From NCBI GenBank assembly GCA_963738305.1, contig CAVTVU010000003.1, positions 127,368 to 191,367 of the forward strand: 64,000 nucleotides of DNA. The letters are read 5' to 3'. Position 1 is the stretch's first letter. Each line of letters begins with the position of its first letter. Source of the stretch: JBBRHQ01 sp963738305. Lineage in GTDB: Bacteria; Actinomycetota; Thermoleophilia; Solirubrobacterales; 70-9. The position numbers were made by a program, and so were the translations under genes. This document shows, one piece after another, positions 56,829 to 64,000 of the stretch. The notes under the pieces were generated by a model. It did not search any database. It was not told where the DNA came from and worked only from the letters and a program-made list of their open reading frames with translations.

Positions 56829-57512
56829 ATGCCAGCCGACCGGACCAACCCCGCAGCGGAACGTTCGCCCTGGAGGAGGCGGGCGGCTGGATGGCTGGAC
56901 TCCGACCTCGTCGGGATTCCTGCCACTCTGTACACCTTCGCCGTGGTCGCCGTCAGCTTGGCGGTCTTTCGCTTCGGCGGACCGCTCGCGGGCATCGTAG
57001 TCGCCGTGGCCCTGTGGATCCCGATGGTCCTCTTCGCGATCCGCGAGGTTGGGCAACCTACTGCTTCCCTGGAATTCACGGACCAGAACGAGGGCCCTCG
57101 GCACCGGGTGCTGGTGGTCGCCAACCAGGGACTCGAGGACCCCGCTCTGTGTCGCGAGATCTGCCGTCGCGAGGAGCGCCTTCCGACCGAGGTCCTGATC
57201 CTCGCCCCGGTGATCGCCTCGTCGCGATTGCGCGACCTCACCGATGACGTGGATCGAGAGCTCGACCATGCCAGGAACCGGGTGGAGACTGCCCTCCAGA
57301 GGCTGAGTGATGCGGGAGTGGAGGGACACGGTCGGGCGAACATTTCGGAGCCGATCGACTCGGTGCTCGACGGCCTGCGGGAGTTCCCGCCGAACGAGGT
57401 CGTGATCATGCCCGGGCGTGAGACGAGATGGGAGACCGCGGGCGCTCTGGCGGAGCGACTGAGGGCCGAGGCCGGGCTACCGGTCACCGAGGTCCCCGCC
57501 TCGCCGACGTGA
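56829..57512 (+). CDS. Two-helix membrane protein with UspA-like domain
   Basis: 227 aa. Two membrane helices (GIPATLYTFAVVAVSLAVF, then AGIVVAVALWIPMVLFAI) are followed by a cytoplasmic alpha/beta domain with RHRVLVVANQGLEDPALCRE and EVVIMPGRETRWETAGAL, like Usp-fold modules. ATG 56829 excludes the arm sequence. It overlaps the AhpD-like gene by 4 bp. Function unknown; a membrane-tethered stress protein is a fair guess. Confidence 0.68.
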   Translation: MPADRTNPAAERSPWRRRAAGWLDSDLVGIPATLYTFAVVAVSLAVFRFGGPLAGIVVAVALWIPMVLFAIREVGQPTASLEFTDQNEGPRHRVLVVANQGLEDPALCREICRREERLPTEVLILAPVIASSRLRDLTDDVDRELDHARNRVETALQRLSDAGVEGHGRANISEPIDSVLDGLREFPPNEVVIMPGRETRWETAGALAERLRAEAGLPVTEVPASPT

Positions 57513-58014
57513 CGGATACCGCCAACTCCGCCGCGCCTTCCCCCGGGCCGCGCACGTTCACCTCCCCAAGCGAGGCGCTGAGCGGCATGGTTGGAGTTCT
57601 CCGCCGCGCCGGCCCGCTCGCTGCCGTCTACCTGCGCGGGCGCCTCGACCCCGAGCTCAGGGAGCGGGTGATGGTCGCCGTAGCCGGGTAAACGCATGCC
57701 GCGGCTGCACCTTCGTCCACGAACGCTGGGCCTCCCGGTCGGGGGTCACGCCCGACGAGCTGGCCGCGATCAGCCTCGACGACCTTGTAACGCTCGATGA
57801 TCGCAGTCGCGCCGCGGTCCTCTATGCGACGGCCCGGGCCGAATCACGGTTCTCCGGCCCTGTCCCCCCCGATGTGGCTGAAGAGGCAGCGAGCCGACTG
57901 AGCCCCCGAGAGCTTGACGCCGTCGAGGCAATCGCTCAAGCGATGGCCCTGGCCAATCTCTCCGCCAGTACGGTCGCCGCGCTGGGGTCCCGTGTGCAAC
58001 GTTCAGCGCGCTGA
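57509..58014 (+). CDS. AhpD/carboxymuconolactone decarboxylase-like protein with one frameshift
   Basis: GTG 57509 opens a frame ending at 57691, but restoring one G in the run at 57686-57688 extends it without a stop to 58014. It then reads VAVAGVNACRGCTFVHERWA, which holds the AhpD-like C-x-x-C and following His, and later LSPRELDAVEAIAQAMALAN. The product would be about 168 aa, normal for the family (peroxidase-linked thiol reductants or decarboxylases). The break sits in a homopolymer, so a sequence error is likely. Confidence 0.75.
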
Positions 58015-58130
58015 ACGGCCGACCGGCTCGAGTGGGAGGAATCGCCGAGGCGATCGCGCCGCTGCTCCCGTGCGCGAGGAGCAGCGGTCGGGCCGCCCAC
58101 TCGATTGGTTGAGCTGGACTGGGACTGGCC

Positions 58131-58156
58131 GGAAAACTGGCCCAAATCGTGGCGCA
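58131..58156. repeat. Attachment-arm fragment D, right-most
   Basis: GGAAAACTGGCCCAAATCGTGGCGC matches the arm A core at 21 of 25 positions. It is the last trace of island structure before the arsenic genes. No tRNA part is attached. Confidence 0.45.
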
Positions 58157-58285
58157 CACCGGGCGTGTTGCTGGGGCGGAACGCGATCCATCCTCGTTGG
58201 CGGGGAGATCGATCGAGGCCATCTTCCGACGACGAGGTCTCGATGGGGTTTGCGTCGCCCGAGCGGGTGGCCCGACGGCTTCCGT

Positions 58286-59575
58286 CTAGGCTGTCTGCGA
58301 TACCCGCGCTGGTCCGGTGCTCCTCGCGACCTCGGTCGGCAAGAGAAGGGAGCACAGGCCGGCTGCGAGGAGGAACCCGGTCGATACCCAAAGGCACGCG
58401 GTAAGTCCGTGCCATTGATAGAGCAGCCCTGAGAGGACCGTGCCGGCGAGGCGCCCGAAGGCGTTGGCCATGTAGTAGAAGCCCACGTTCATAGCCACCT
58501 TGTCGTTATCGGCATAGGCGAGGATGAGGTAGGAGTGAACCGCGGAGTTCATCGCAAAAGCCGCCCCGAACGGGATGAGCCCGGCGATGATCGCGAGCGT
58601 CGGGTCAACGCCTGTGTTAAGAGCGGCGGCCATCGCGGCGGGGAATAGCGCCGCACCGAGCGCCAGCCACACGGCGGTCCTTCCGTCGGGCTCGCCGCCG
58701 GCGCCGCGGCCTCGGCGGCGCACGAAGCGCGGTGCTACGGCCTGGACCGCGCCGTAGCCGATCACCCAAACGGCGAGGAGGGTCCCGACCTGCCAGAAGG
58801 TCCAGCCCAGCTCGGCGTAGAGGAAGAACGGCAGGGCGACGACGAACCACACGTCGCGGGCGGCGAACAGGAAGATGCGCGCGGCCGCGAGGACGTTAAC
58901 GGCGCGGTTGTTGGAGAACATGTGCTTGAACTTCGCCTTCCGGTCCGGGCGCCCGAGGTGGCCGCGAATCGAGGTGGAGGTCACAACGAGAGCGATGAGC
59001 ACGAGTGCCGCGAGCGCCAGCACGGCGCTCTGAAACCCGAAAAGCGTGAGCAGCAGGCCGCCGAGGAAGAAGCCAACTCCCTTCAGGGCGTTCTTTGAGC
59101 CAGTCAGGATCGCAACCCAGCGGTACAGCGAGGATTGGTCGTCCTCGGGCACGACCAGCTTGACGGCGCTCTTGGAGCTCATCTTGTTGAGATCCTTGGC
59201 GACGCCCGACAGTGCTTGGGAGACCATGACGTAAGGGACCACGAGCAGCGACGGGGGGGCCAAGCCGAGCATGCAAAGCGCCGTGACCTGGATCGCCAGG
59301 CCCATGAAGAGCGTGACCTTCAAGCCGAGCCGGGCCGCGAGCCAGCCCCCGACCAGGTTCGTGACTATGCCTGCGATCTCGTAAAAGACGAACAGAGAGG
59401 CAACCTGAAGCGGCGTGTAGCCGAGCTGGTCGAAATAGAAGAGGACCAGCGTCCGGATCGCCCCATCGACGAGAGTGTCGGTCCAGTATGCACCCGTCAC
59501 GAGCACGTAGTTCCGCATGTCGCGGCGCCGCGGTCGTGCGGTACCTGCAGCGGCGGCTTCAGTGCTGTTAGCCAT
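58286..59575 (-). CDS. arsJ: Organoarsenical efflux permease ArsJ
   Basis: A 429-aa major-facilitator protein with about 12 helices. The N-terminus RNYVLVTGAYWTDTLVDGAI and the segment GVAKDLNKMSSKSAVKLVVP are characteristic of ArsJ, which exports 1-arseno-3-phosphoglycerate. ATG 59575 lies within the last codons of the gapdh gene, an 8-bp overlap, so the two products are made together. This pairing with a dedicated GAPDH is the defining context for the arsenate-expulsion pathway. Confidence 0.92.
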   Translation of the reverse strand: MANSTEAAAAGTARPRRRDMRNYVLVTGAYWTDTLVDGAIRTLVLFYFDQLGYTPLQVASLFVFYEIAGIVTNLVGGWLAARLGLKVTLFMGLAIQVTALCMLGLAPPSLLVVPYVMVSQALSGVAKDLNKMSSKSAVKLVVPEDDQSSLYRWVAILTGSKNALKGVGFFLGGLLLTLFGFQSAVLALAALVLIALVVTSTSIRGHLGRPDRKAKFKHMFSNNRAVNVLAAARIFLFAARDVWFVVALPFFLYAELGWTFWQVGTLLAVWVIGYGAVQAVAPRFVRRRGRGAGGEPDGRTAVWLALGAALFPAAMAAALNTGVDPTLAIIAGLIPFGAAFAMNSAVHSYLILAYADNDKVAMNVGFYYMANAFGRLAGTVLSGLLYQWHGLTACLWVSTGFLLAAGLCSLLLPTEVARSTGPARVSQTA

Positions 59576-60623
59576 CCGCCACCTTGTCGGAGCCAACCGT
59601 GCGCTCGGCTTCGCGGAGGCTCCTCGCGACTGTACGCGCAAGCTCAACAAGGCGGTTCGCGTAGCCCCACTCGTTGTCGTACCACGCGAGGATCTTCACC
59701 TGGGTTGCGTCGGTGACCATCGTCGAGGGGCCGTCGACGATCCCCGAGCGCGGGTCGTCTTTGAAGTCGACCGAGACCAGCGGCCGTCGCTCGTATCCGA
59801 GGATCCCAGCCAGCGGCCCTTCCGCGGCGGTTTCCAGCAGGCCGTTGACCTCGTCGTTCGTCGTCGGGCGGGCGACCTCGAACACACAGTCCGTGAGCGA
59901 GGCGTTGAGCATCGGCACGCGCACCGCGAGGCCGTTGAGCTTGCCCTCGAGCTCCGGGAAGATCAGCCCGATCGCAGTCGCCGACCCGGTAGTGGTGGGG
60001 ATCAGCGAGGCGCTCGCTGCGCGCGCCCTGCGCAGGTCCTTGTGCGGGGAATCGATCACCGTCTGCGTGTTGGTCATGTCGTGAAGGGTCGTGATCTGCC
60101 CGTGCCGGATGCCGAGTCCCTCGTGGATCACCTTCACGACCGGTGCCAGGCAATTGGTCGTGCACGAGGCCGCGGTGATCAGGTCGTGGTGGACGGGGTC
60201 GTAGAGATGGTCGTTGACCCCGACGACGACGTTGAGTGCCCCAGCCTCCTTGACCGGCGCCGCGACGATCGCCTTCCTTGCGCCCTGCTCGAAGTACGGT
60301 TCGAGCGCCTCGCGGGTGCGGAACCTGCCCGTGCACTCGAGGACGACATCGACGCCGAGCTCGCCCCACGCCACGTCGCCCGGCTCAGCGGCCGAGGTGT
60401 AGCCGAGGCTGGTGCCATCGATCTCCAGCGACTTGCCGTTGCCCCGCGTGCCGCGTTCCCAGCGACCGTGGATTGAGTCGAAGGTCAGCAGATGGGCGGC
60501 AGCCTCGGCGTCGCCCTTGAGTTCGTTGACGTGGACAAACTCAAGCTCGGGCCAGTCCCATGCGGCGCGAAGCGCCAGGCGGCCCATCCGCCCGAATCCG
60601 TTGATCCCGATCCTCGTGGCCAC
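59568..60623 (-). CDS. gapdh: Glyceraldehyde-3-phosphate dehydrogenase of the arsenic operon
   Basis: 351 aa from GTG 60623. NAD site INGFGRMGRLALRAAW; catalytic ASCTTNCLAPVVKVIHE (Cys and later His); WYDNEWGYANRLVEL at the end. With arsenate in place of phosphate it makes 1-arseno-3-phosphoglycerate, the ArsJ substrate. Its location between acr3 and arsJ, rather than with pgk/tpi, points to this special role instead of glycolysis. Confidence 0.94.
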   Translation of the reverse strand: MATRIGINGFGRMGRLALRAAWDWPELEFVHVNELKGDAEAAAHLLTFDSIHGRWERGTRGNGKSLEIDGTSLGYTSAAEPGDVAWGELGVDVVLECTGRFRTREALEPYFEQGARKAIVAAPVKEAGALNVVVGVNDHLYDPVHHDLITAASCTTNCLAPVVKVIHEGLGIRHGQITTLHDMTNTQTVIDSPHKDLRRARAASASLIPTTTGSATAIGLIFPELEGKLNGLAVRVPMLNASLTDCVFEVARPTTNDEVNGLLETAAEGPLAGILGYERRPLVSVDFKDDPRSGIVDGPSTMVTDATQVKILAWYDNEWGYANRLVELARTVARSLREAERTVGSDKVADG

Positions 60624-60658
60624 GTCGAGACGCTGCTCCTAATCGCGGGTCCGCGTCG

Positions 60659-61783
60659 TCACAGTCGCGCCGACTCCACCGGCCGTGCAGATGGCGGCGG
60701 CATCTCGGAGCGCACGTCCGATCCGAACCAGCGCGGCCGCAGCCACAGCGCCAGGTAGACGAGGGAGACCAGCACCGGAACCTCGATCAGCGGGCCAACG
60801 ACGCCCGCCAGGGCCTGACCCGACGACGCGCCCCAGATCCCGACAGCGACCGCGATCGCCAACTCGAAGTCGTTCGAAGCGACCGTGAAGGCAAGGGTTG
60901 CGGTCTTCGGGTAGCCCAAGCGCATCGTGTGTCCGACCACGAACCCGAGAATCCACATCCCTGCGAAGTAGCAGAGCAGGGGCAGCGCGATCCGCGCGAC
61001 GGTCAGCGGGTCGGCAGTGATCCGGTCGCCCTGGATCGCGAACAGCAGCACGATCGTGAACAGCAGCCCATAGAGCGTGATCGGCGCGATCCGCGGGATC
61101 ACGGTTGTCTCGAACCACTCGCGACCGTGAGTGCGCAACGCCCAGCGACGAGTGAGAAAGCCGGCAGCCAGCGGGATGCCGAGGAAGATCAGGACCGTTC
61201 GCGAGACCTCCCAGATGCTGATCTCGAATCCCTGGGTGTCGAGACCGAGCAGGCCCGGCAGGGCGTTGAGGTAGAACCACCCGAGCAGCGAGTAGGCGAC
61301 GACCTGGAAGATCGCGTTGAAGACAACCAGGATCGCGGCGCGGTCGGTGTCGCCTCCGGCGAGCTCGTTCCAGACGAGCACCATGGCGATGCAGCGGGCC
61401 AGTCCGACCACGATGACCCCGGTGCGGTAGGCGGGCTCGTCGGCCAGGAAGAGCCAGGCCAGCGCGAACATGAACGCCGGCGCCACCACCCACGACAGGA
61501 ACAGCGAGACGCCGAACATCCGCCCGTCGCCACGCGTCCCGCCGAGGTCCTCATAGCGGACCTTCGCCAGAACCGGGTACATCATCGCCAGCAGGCCGAG
61601 CGCGATCGGGAGCGAGACCGTGCCCACCTGGAGAGAGTCGAGGAGATCCTTGACGCCAGGGATCAGCGACCCGAGGGCCAGACCGCCGGCCATCGCCGTC
61701 GCGATCCAAAGCGGTAGGAAGCGATCGAGGGTCGAAAGGCGCCGGAGAACCGCCACCTCCTCGGGATGGACCGCCTCAGTCAC
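60659..61783 (-). CDS. acr3: Arsenite efflux transporter Acr3
   Basis: A 374-aa membrane protein with ten helices. The essential cysteine is in GLARCIAMVLVWNELAGGD and the essential glutamate in VASNDFELAIAVAVGI. GTG 61783 overlaps the arsC stop by 4 bp. It pumps out the arsenite made by ArsC. Confidence 0.95.
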   Translation of the reverse strand: MTEAVHPEEVAVLRRLSTLDRFLPLWIATAMAGGLALGSLIPGVKDLLDSLQVGTVSLPIALGLLAMMYPVLAKVRYEDLGGTRGDGRMFGVSLFLSWVVAPAFMFALAWLFLADEPAYRTGVIVVGLARCIAMVLVWNELAGGDTDRAAILVVFNAIFQVVAYSLLGWFYLNALPGLLGLDTQGFEISIWEVSRTVLIFLGIPLAAGFLTRRWALRTHGREWFETTVIPRIAPITLYGLLFTIVLLFAIQGDRITADPLTVARIALPLLCYFAGMWILGFVVGHTMRLGYPKTATLAFTVASNDFELAIAVAVGIWGASSGQALAGVVGPLIEVPVLVSLVYLALWLRPRWFGSDVRSEMPPPSARPVESARL

Positions 61784-62247
61784 GTTGCGATCGGTCCTCC
61801 GGCACAGAGCTCGCCCAACAGCGCCATGGCCCGGCCGTCGATCTCGTCGCGGATGCGCCGCACCGTCTCAAGGTCCTTGCCAGCCGGATCTTCGAGCTGC
61901 CAGTCCTCATAGCGCTTGCCCGGGTAGATCGGACACGCGTCGCCACAGCCCATGGTGATCACCACATCCGCAGCGGCGACGTACTCGTCAGTCAGCGGCT
62001 TGGGGAATTCCTCGGATAGGTCGACGCCCACTTCGCTCATCGCCTGCACCACGGCCGGATTGATCTCATCGGCCGGGTCGAAGCCCGCGGTGCGGACGTG
62101 GACTCTGCCGTTGGCGTGCTCGTTGAGCAGCCCCGCGGCCATCTGCGAGCGCCCGGAGTTGTGCACGCAGACGAACAGCACCTCGGGCACCGGCTTGGCG
62201 AACTTGCCCTCGCTGTTGCCACTCACCTCGTCGAGCTCAGCTGTCAT
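61780..62247 (-). CDS. arsC: Arsenate reductase, low-molecular-weight phosphatase type
   Basis: 155 aa with the P-loop FVCVHNSGRSQMAAG (Cys-X5-Arg) and the resolving-cysteine region ITMGCGDACPIYPGKRYEDW. This is the thioredoxin- or mycothiol-linked type. Ribosome site GGAGAGGGAG precedes ATG 62247. First gene of the leftward arsenic operon. Confidence 0.95.
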   Translation of the reverse strand: MTAELDEVSGNSEGKFAKPVPEVLFVCVHNSGRSQMAAGLLNEHANGRVHVRTAGFDPADEINPAVVQAMSEVGVDLSEEFPKPLTDEYVAAADVVITMGCGDACPIYPGKRYEDWQLEDPAGKDLETVRRIRDEIDGRAMALLGELCAGGPIAT

Positions 62248-62296
62248 CCGCTCCCTCTCCTTCTGCGCGCCGTTTGAGTACGCTCACAGCATAACA

Positions 62297-62326
62297 TTGA
62301 CAAACATCATTTGAATCGTCTATTGT
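62297..62326 (+). promoter_or_regulatory. Promoter of the arsR-arsM operon in the divergent gap
   Basis: TTGACA (62297-62302) and TATTGT (62321-62326) are 18 bp apart, in a stretch clearly richer in A/T than its surroundings. ATCATTTGAATCG and TAGATGAATTTCGAT around and after the -10 form an imperfect dyad that may bind ArsR. The arsC promoter on the other strand should lie in the same 116 bp. Confidence 0.6.
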
Positions 62327-62363
62327 CCATATAGATGAATTTCGATTTGCCGAGAGGAGCGCG

Positions 62364-62714
62364 ATGACGGAGCTTGAACTGGCGCCGAAGCAAAAGCGGG
62401 CGAAGGGCGATGTCTGTTGTGATCCGGTCGCCTATCCCGACATCGAGCGCGATGAGGCGGAGCGGATGGCCGAAGTCGCAAAGGCACTCGGTGACCCCGT
62501 CCGAATGCAGGTGGTCGACGTGCTTCGAAAGCACGCCGGCAAGGTTTGCGTCTGTGAGCTGGTCCCGCTCTTCGACCTCTCCCAGCCGACGGTCTCTCAC
62601 CATCTCAAGAAGCTGCGCGAGGCCGGCATCGTCGGCTCCGAGCGCCAGGGCTTGTGGGCCTACTACTACGTCAAGCCCGAGGCCCTCAAGGAGCTGAGCG
62701 CATGGCTGAGCTGA
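62364..62714 (+). CDS. arsR: Arsenic-responsive repressor ArsR
   Basis: A 116-aa winged-helix repressor. The As(III) site is VCVCELVPLF (Cys-x-Cys in the DNA-binding helix region) and the recognition helix is SQPTVSHHLKKLREAG. An extra Cys pair, DVCCDP, lies near the N-terminus. GAGAGGAG precedes ATG. It is divergently placed to arsC, so it should control both operons from the shared gap. Confidence 0.95.
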   Translation: MTELELAPKQKRAKGDVCCDPVAYPDIERDEAERMAEVAKALGDPVRMQVVDVLRKHAGKVCVCELVPLFDLSQPTVSHHLKKLREAGIVGSERQGLWAYYYVKPEALKELSAWLS

Positions 62715-63613
62715 AGCTGGCGGAAGAGGACTCCAGCAGCTGCTGTTCGGCGGCAGCCCAGAAGACCTGCTGTGAGTCCGAGGCCAAGGAAGAGTGCTGC
62801 GGGCGCGATCAGACGAGCGGCTGCGGATGCACGGCCGGGAACAAGGAGGAAACCAAGGTGCCTGAGAGGACGGAGCTTCAGGAGATCGTCCGCGACCGCT
62901 ATGCGAATGCCGCCGTCGCGGCCGGCGAGGGCGCGTCCTGTTGCGGGGACGCGACCGCGATCACTGACGAGCAGCGCCAGGTCTTTGGCGCGGGGCTATA
63001 TGAGGAAGGCGATCGCGAGGCTCTGCCCGAGGCGGCCCAGCTGGCCAGTCTCGGGTGCGGCAACCCGACCGCCATCGCCGAGCTCGACGAGGGCGAGACG
63101 GTTCTCGACCTGGGCTCGGGCGGTGGCATCGACGTGCTGCTGTCGGCGCGACGAGTAGGGCCTACCGGCAAGGCCTACGGCCTCGACATGACCGATGAGA
63201 TGCTCGAGCTGGCGCGTCACAACCAGGCCGAGGCGGGAGTTGAGAACGTCGAGTTCCTCAAGGGGACGATCGAGGATGTGCCTCTGCCCGACGACTCGGT
63301 CGACGTGATCATCTCCAACTGCGTGATCAACCTCTCCGGCGACAAGCCGGCGGTCTTTCGCGAGGCCGCGCGTGTACTGCGGCAAGGTGGTCGCTTCGCC
63401 GTCTCCGACGTGGTCGCAGACGACGACATGGACGAGGCCACTCGCCGCGATATGCAGCAGTGGACAGGCTGCATCGCCGGCGCCTTGACCCGCGACGACT
63501 TCCGTGGCGAGCTCGAGGCTGCGGGGTTCGAGGATGTCGAGATCCAGGAGACGCATCGCGTCCACGATCAGGCTGCCTCGGCGATCGTCCGCGCTCGGGT
63601 TGCGGCCTCGTGA
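62702..63613 (+). CDS. arsM: Arsenite methyltransferase ArsM with Cys-rich leader
   Basis: 303 aa from ATG 62702, overlapping arsR by 13 bp. The SAM site is VLDLGSGGGIDVLLSARRVG. The conserved cysteines are visible in ASCCGDA, SLGCGNPTAI, ISNCVINLSG and QWTGCIAGAL. The first 52 residues are a separate Cys-rich leader with four Cys pairs (SSCCS, KTCCE, EECCG, GCGC). An AAGGAGGA ribosome site at 62843-62850 precedes an in-frame GTG at 62858, where the usual ArsM domain starts, so two forms may be made. Confidence 0.93.
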   Translation: MAELKLAEEDSSSCCSAAAQKTCCESEAKEECCGRDQTSGCGCTAGNKEETKVPERTELQEIVRDRYANAAVAAGEGASCCGDATAITDEQRQVFGAGLYEEGDREALPEAAQLASLGCGNPTAIAELDEGETVLDLGSGGGIDVLLSARRVGPTGKAYGLDMTDEMLELARHNQAEAGVENVEFLKGTIEDVPLPDDSVDVIISNCVINLSGDKPAVFREAARVLRQGGRFAVSDVVADDDMDEATRRDMQQWTGCIAGALTRDDFRGELEAAGFEDVEIQETHRVHDQAASAIVRARVAAS

Positions 63614-64000
63614 CGGACGCGGAGATCCAGCTCAACGACCCCCAGACGCTCTACCGGCGCTGGGAGGGCTCCCAGTGGAATCCGTTTGAGATCGATCTCG
63701 AGCGCGACGGGCCCAGTGGGATGACGCTCGCCGAGGAGGACCGTGACCTCATCCACTGGGTGCTCTCGTCACTGATGGTCGCCGAGGAACGAATCACGAC
63801 CAAGTTCTCCGGTCTCCTCGGCGCCTACGGCACAGAGGAGGAAGCCACCTTCCTCTCGACCCAGCAGATCGACGAGGCCAGGCACATGCAGTTCTACGCG
63901 CGCTTCCAAGACGAGGTGATCGCCGATCCCTCGACCGTGGCCGAACACGTCGGCCGAGCCCGCCGAGAGGTGACGCCGGCCTTCGAAAAGATCTTCGATG
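63610..64000 (+). CDS. R2-like ferritin-superfamily di-iron protein (cut by window end)
   Basis: GTG 63610 overlaps the arsM stop (GTGA). The visible 130 residues begin LYRRWEGSQWNPFEIDLERD and contain LMVAEERITTKFSGLLGAYG and FLSTQQIDEARHMQFYARFQ. The Glu in VAEER and the E-x-x-H in DEARH are the di-iron ligand pattern of ribonucleotide-reductase R2-like proteins. No R1 subunit is in sight, and the coupling to arsM suggests an oxygen-using role in arsenic metabolism rather than nucleotide reduction. The C-terminal half, including the second E-x-x-H, is outside the window. Confidence 0.8.
   Translation, partial: MTDAEIQLNDPQTLYRRWEGSQWNPFEIDLERDGPSGMTLAEEDRDLIHWVLSSLMVAEERITTKFSGLLGAYGTEEEATFLSTQQIDEARHMQFYARFQDEVIADPSTVAEHVGRARREVTPAFEKIFD

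Overview
The window is about 64 kb of very GC-rich DNA with tightly packed, often 4-bp-overlapping genes and many GTG/TTG starts. Gene content (GH15 trehalase-type hydrolase, GMC oxidoreductase, zinc-ribbon/kinase/AAA/TPR/cyclase fusion, delta-60-repeat secreted proteins, DUF559-type proteins, Rv3230c/DesA3-like desaturase pair) points to an actinomycetote, most plausibly a Thermoleophilia/Solirubrobacterales-like soil bacterium. This placement is inference from protein character only.

Region 1 (1-4.6 kb, minus strand): a TetR-first polyamine-type ABC transporter operon (tetR-potD-potB-potC-potA), with a perfect palindrome and a 20-bp tandem repeat in front of tetR. Region 2 (4.7-22.2 kb): central carbon and respiration. 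rpiA diverges from tkt-tal-pgi; then a broken PfkB kinase, a cyclase-family hydrolase, and a translationally coupled zwf-GH15-GMC-NDH2 operon; then a DUF389 membrane protein diverging from cydAB and a HAD phosphatase. Together these carry sugar phosphate interconversion, glucose-6-phosphate oxidation and quinone/oxygen electron disposal. Region 3 (22.3-35.6 kb): a large membrane protein, a 1445-aa multidomain signalling protein, two tandem secreted delta-60 proteins, an MBL hydrolase, a UspA protein, a subtilisin, tadA and tRNA-Ser(GGA).

Region 4 (36.7-58.2 kb): an accreted, mosaic genomic island anchored at tRNA-Ser(CGA). The 3' part of that tRNA is repeated exactly at 39.66 kb and in diverged form at 47.19 and 56.73 kb. 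Each copy is preceded by a conserved ~75-bp arm, and further arm fragments lie at 49.4, 55.39 and 58.13 kb. Two tyrosine-recombinase remnants, a decayed IS21 element and gene stumps (HtrA, DHFR-like, AraC) mark it as old and rearranged. Cargo includes an antiporter, an aldo/keto reductase, secreted repeat and His-rich proteins, a TetR/ferredoxin reductase/desaturase module, and two nearly identical MazEF-like toxin-antitoxin modules 15.8 kb apart.

Region 5 (58.3-64 kb): an arsenic locus with two divergent operons around one AT-rich promoter: arsC-acr3-gapdh-arsJ leftward and arsR-arsM-(R2-like diiron protein, cut by the window edge) rightward. It combines arsenate reduction, arsenite efflux, 1-arseno-3-phosphoglycerate formation and export, and methylation. 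The odd parts are a Cys-rich leader on ArsM with a possible internal start and the coupled R2-like protein.

Several conserved genes (potD, tal, pgi, the HAD gene, an AhpD-like gene) carry single-base frameshifts with intact protein on both sides. These look more like sequence errors than real decay, whereas the PfkB, AraC, IS21 and integrase lesions are true deletions or truncations.
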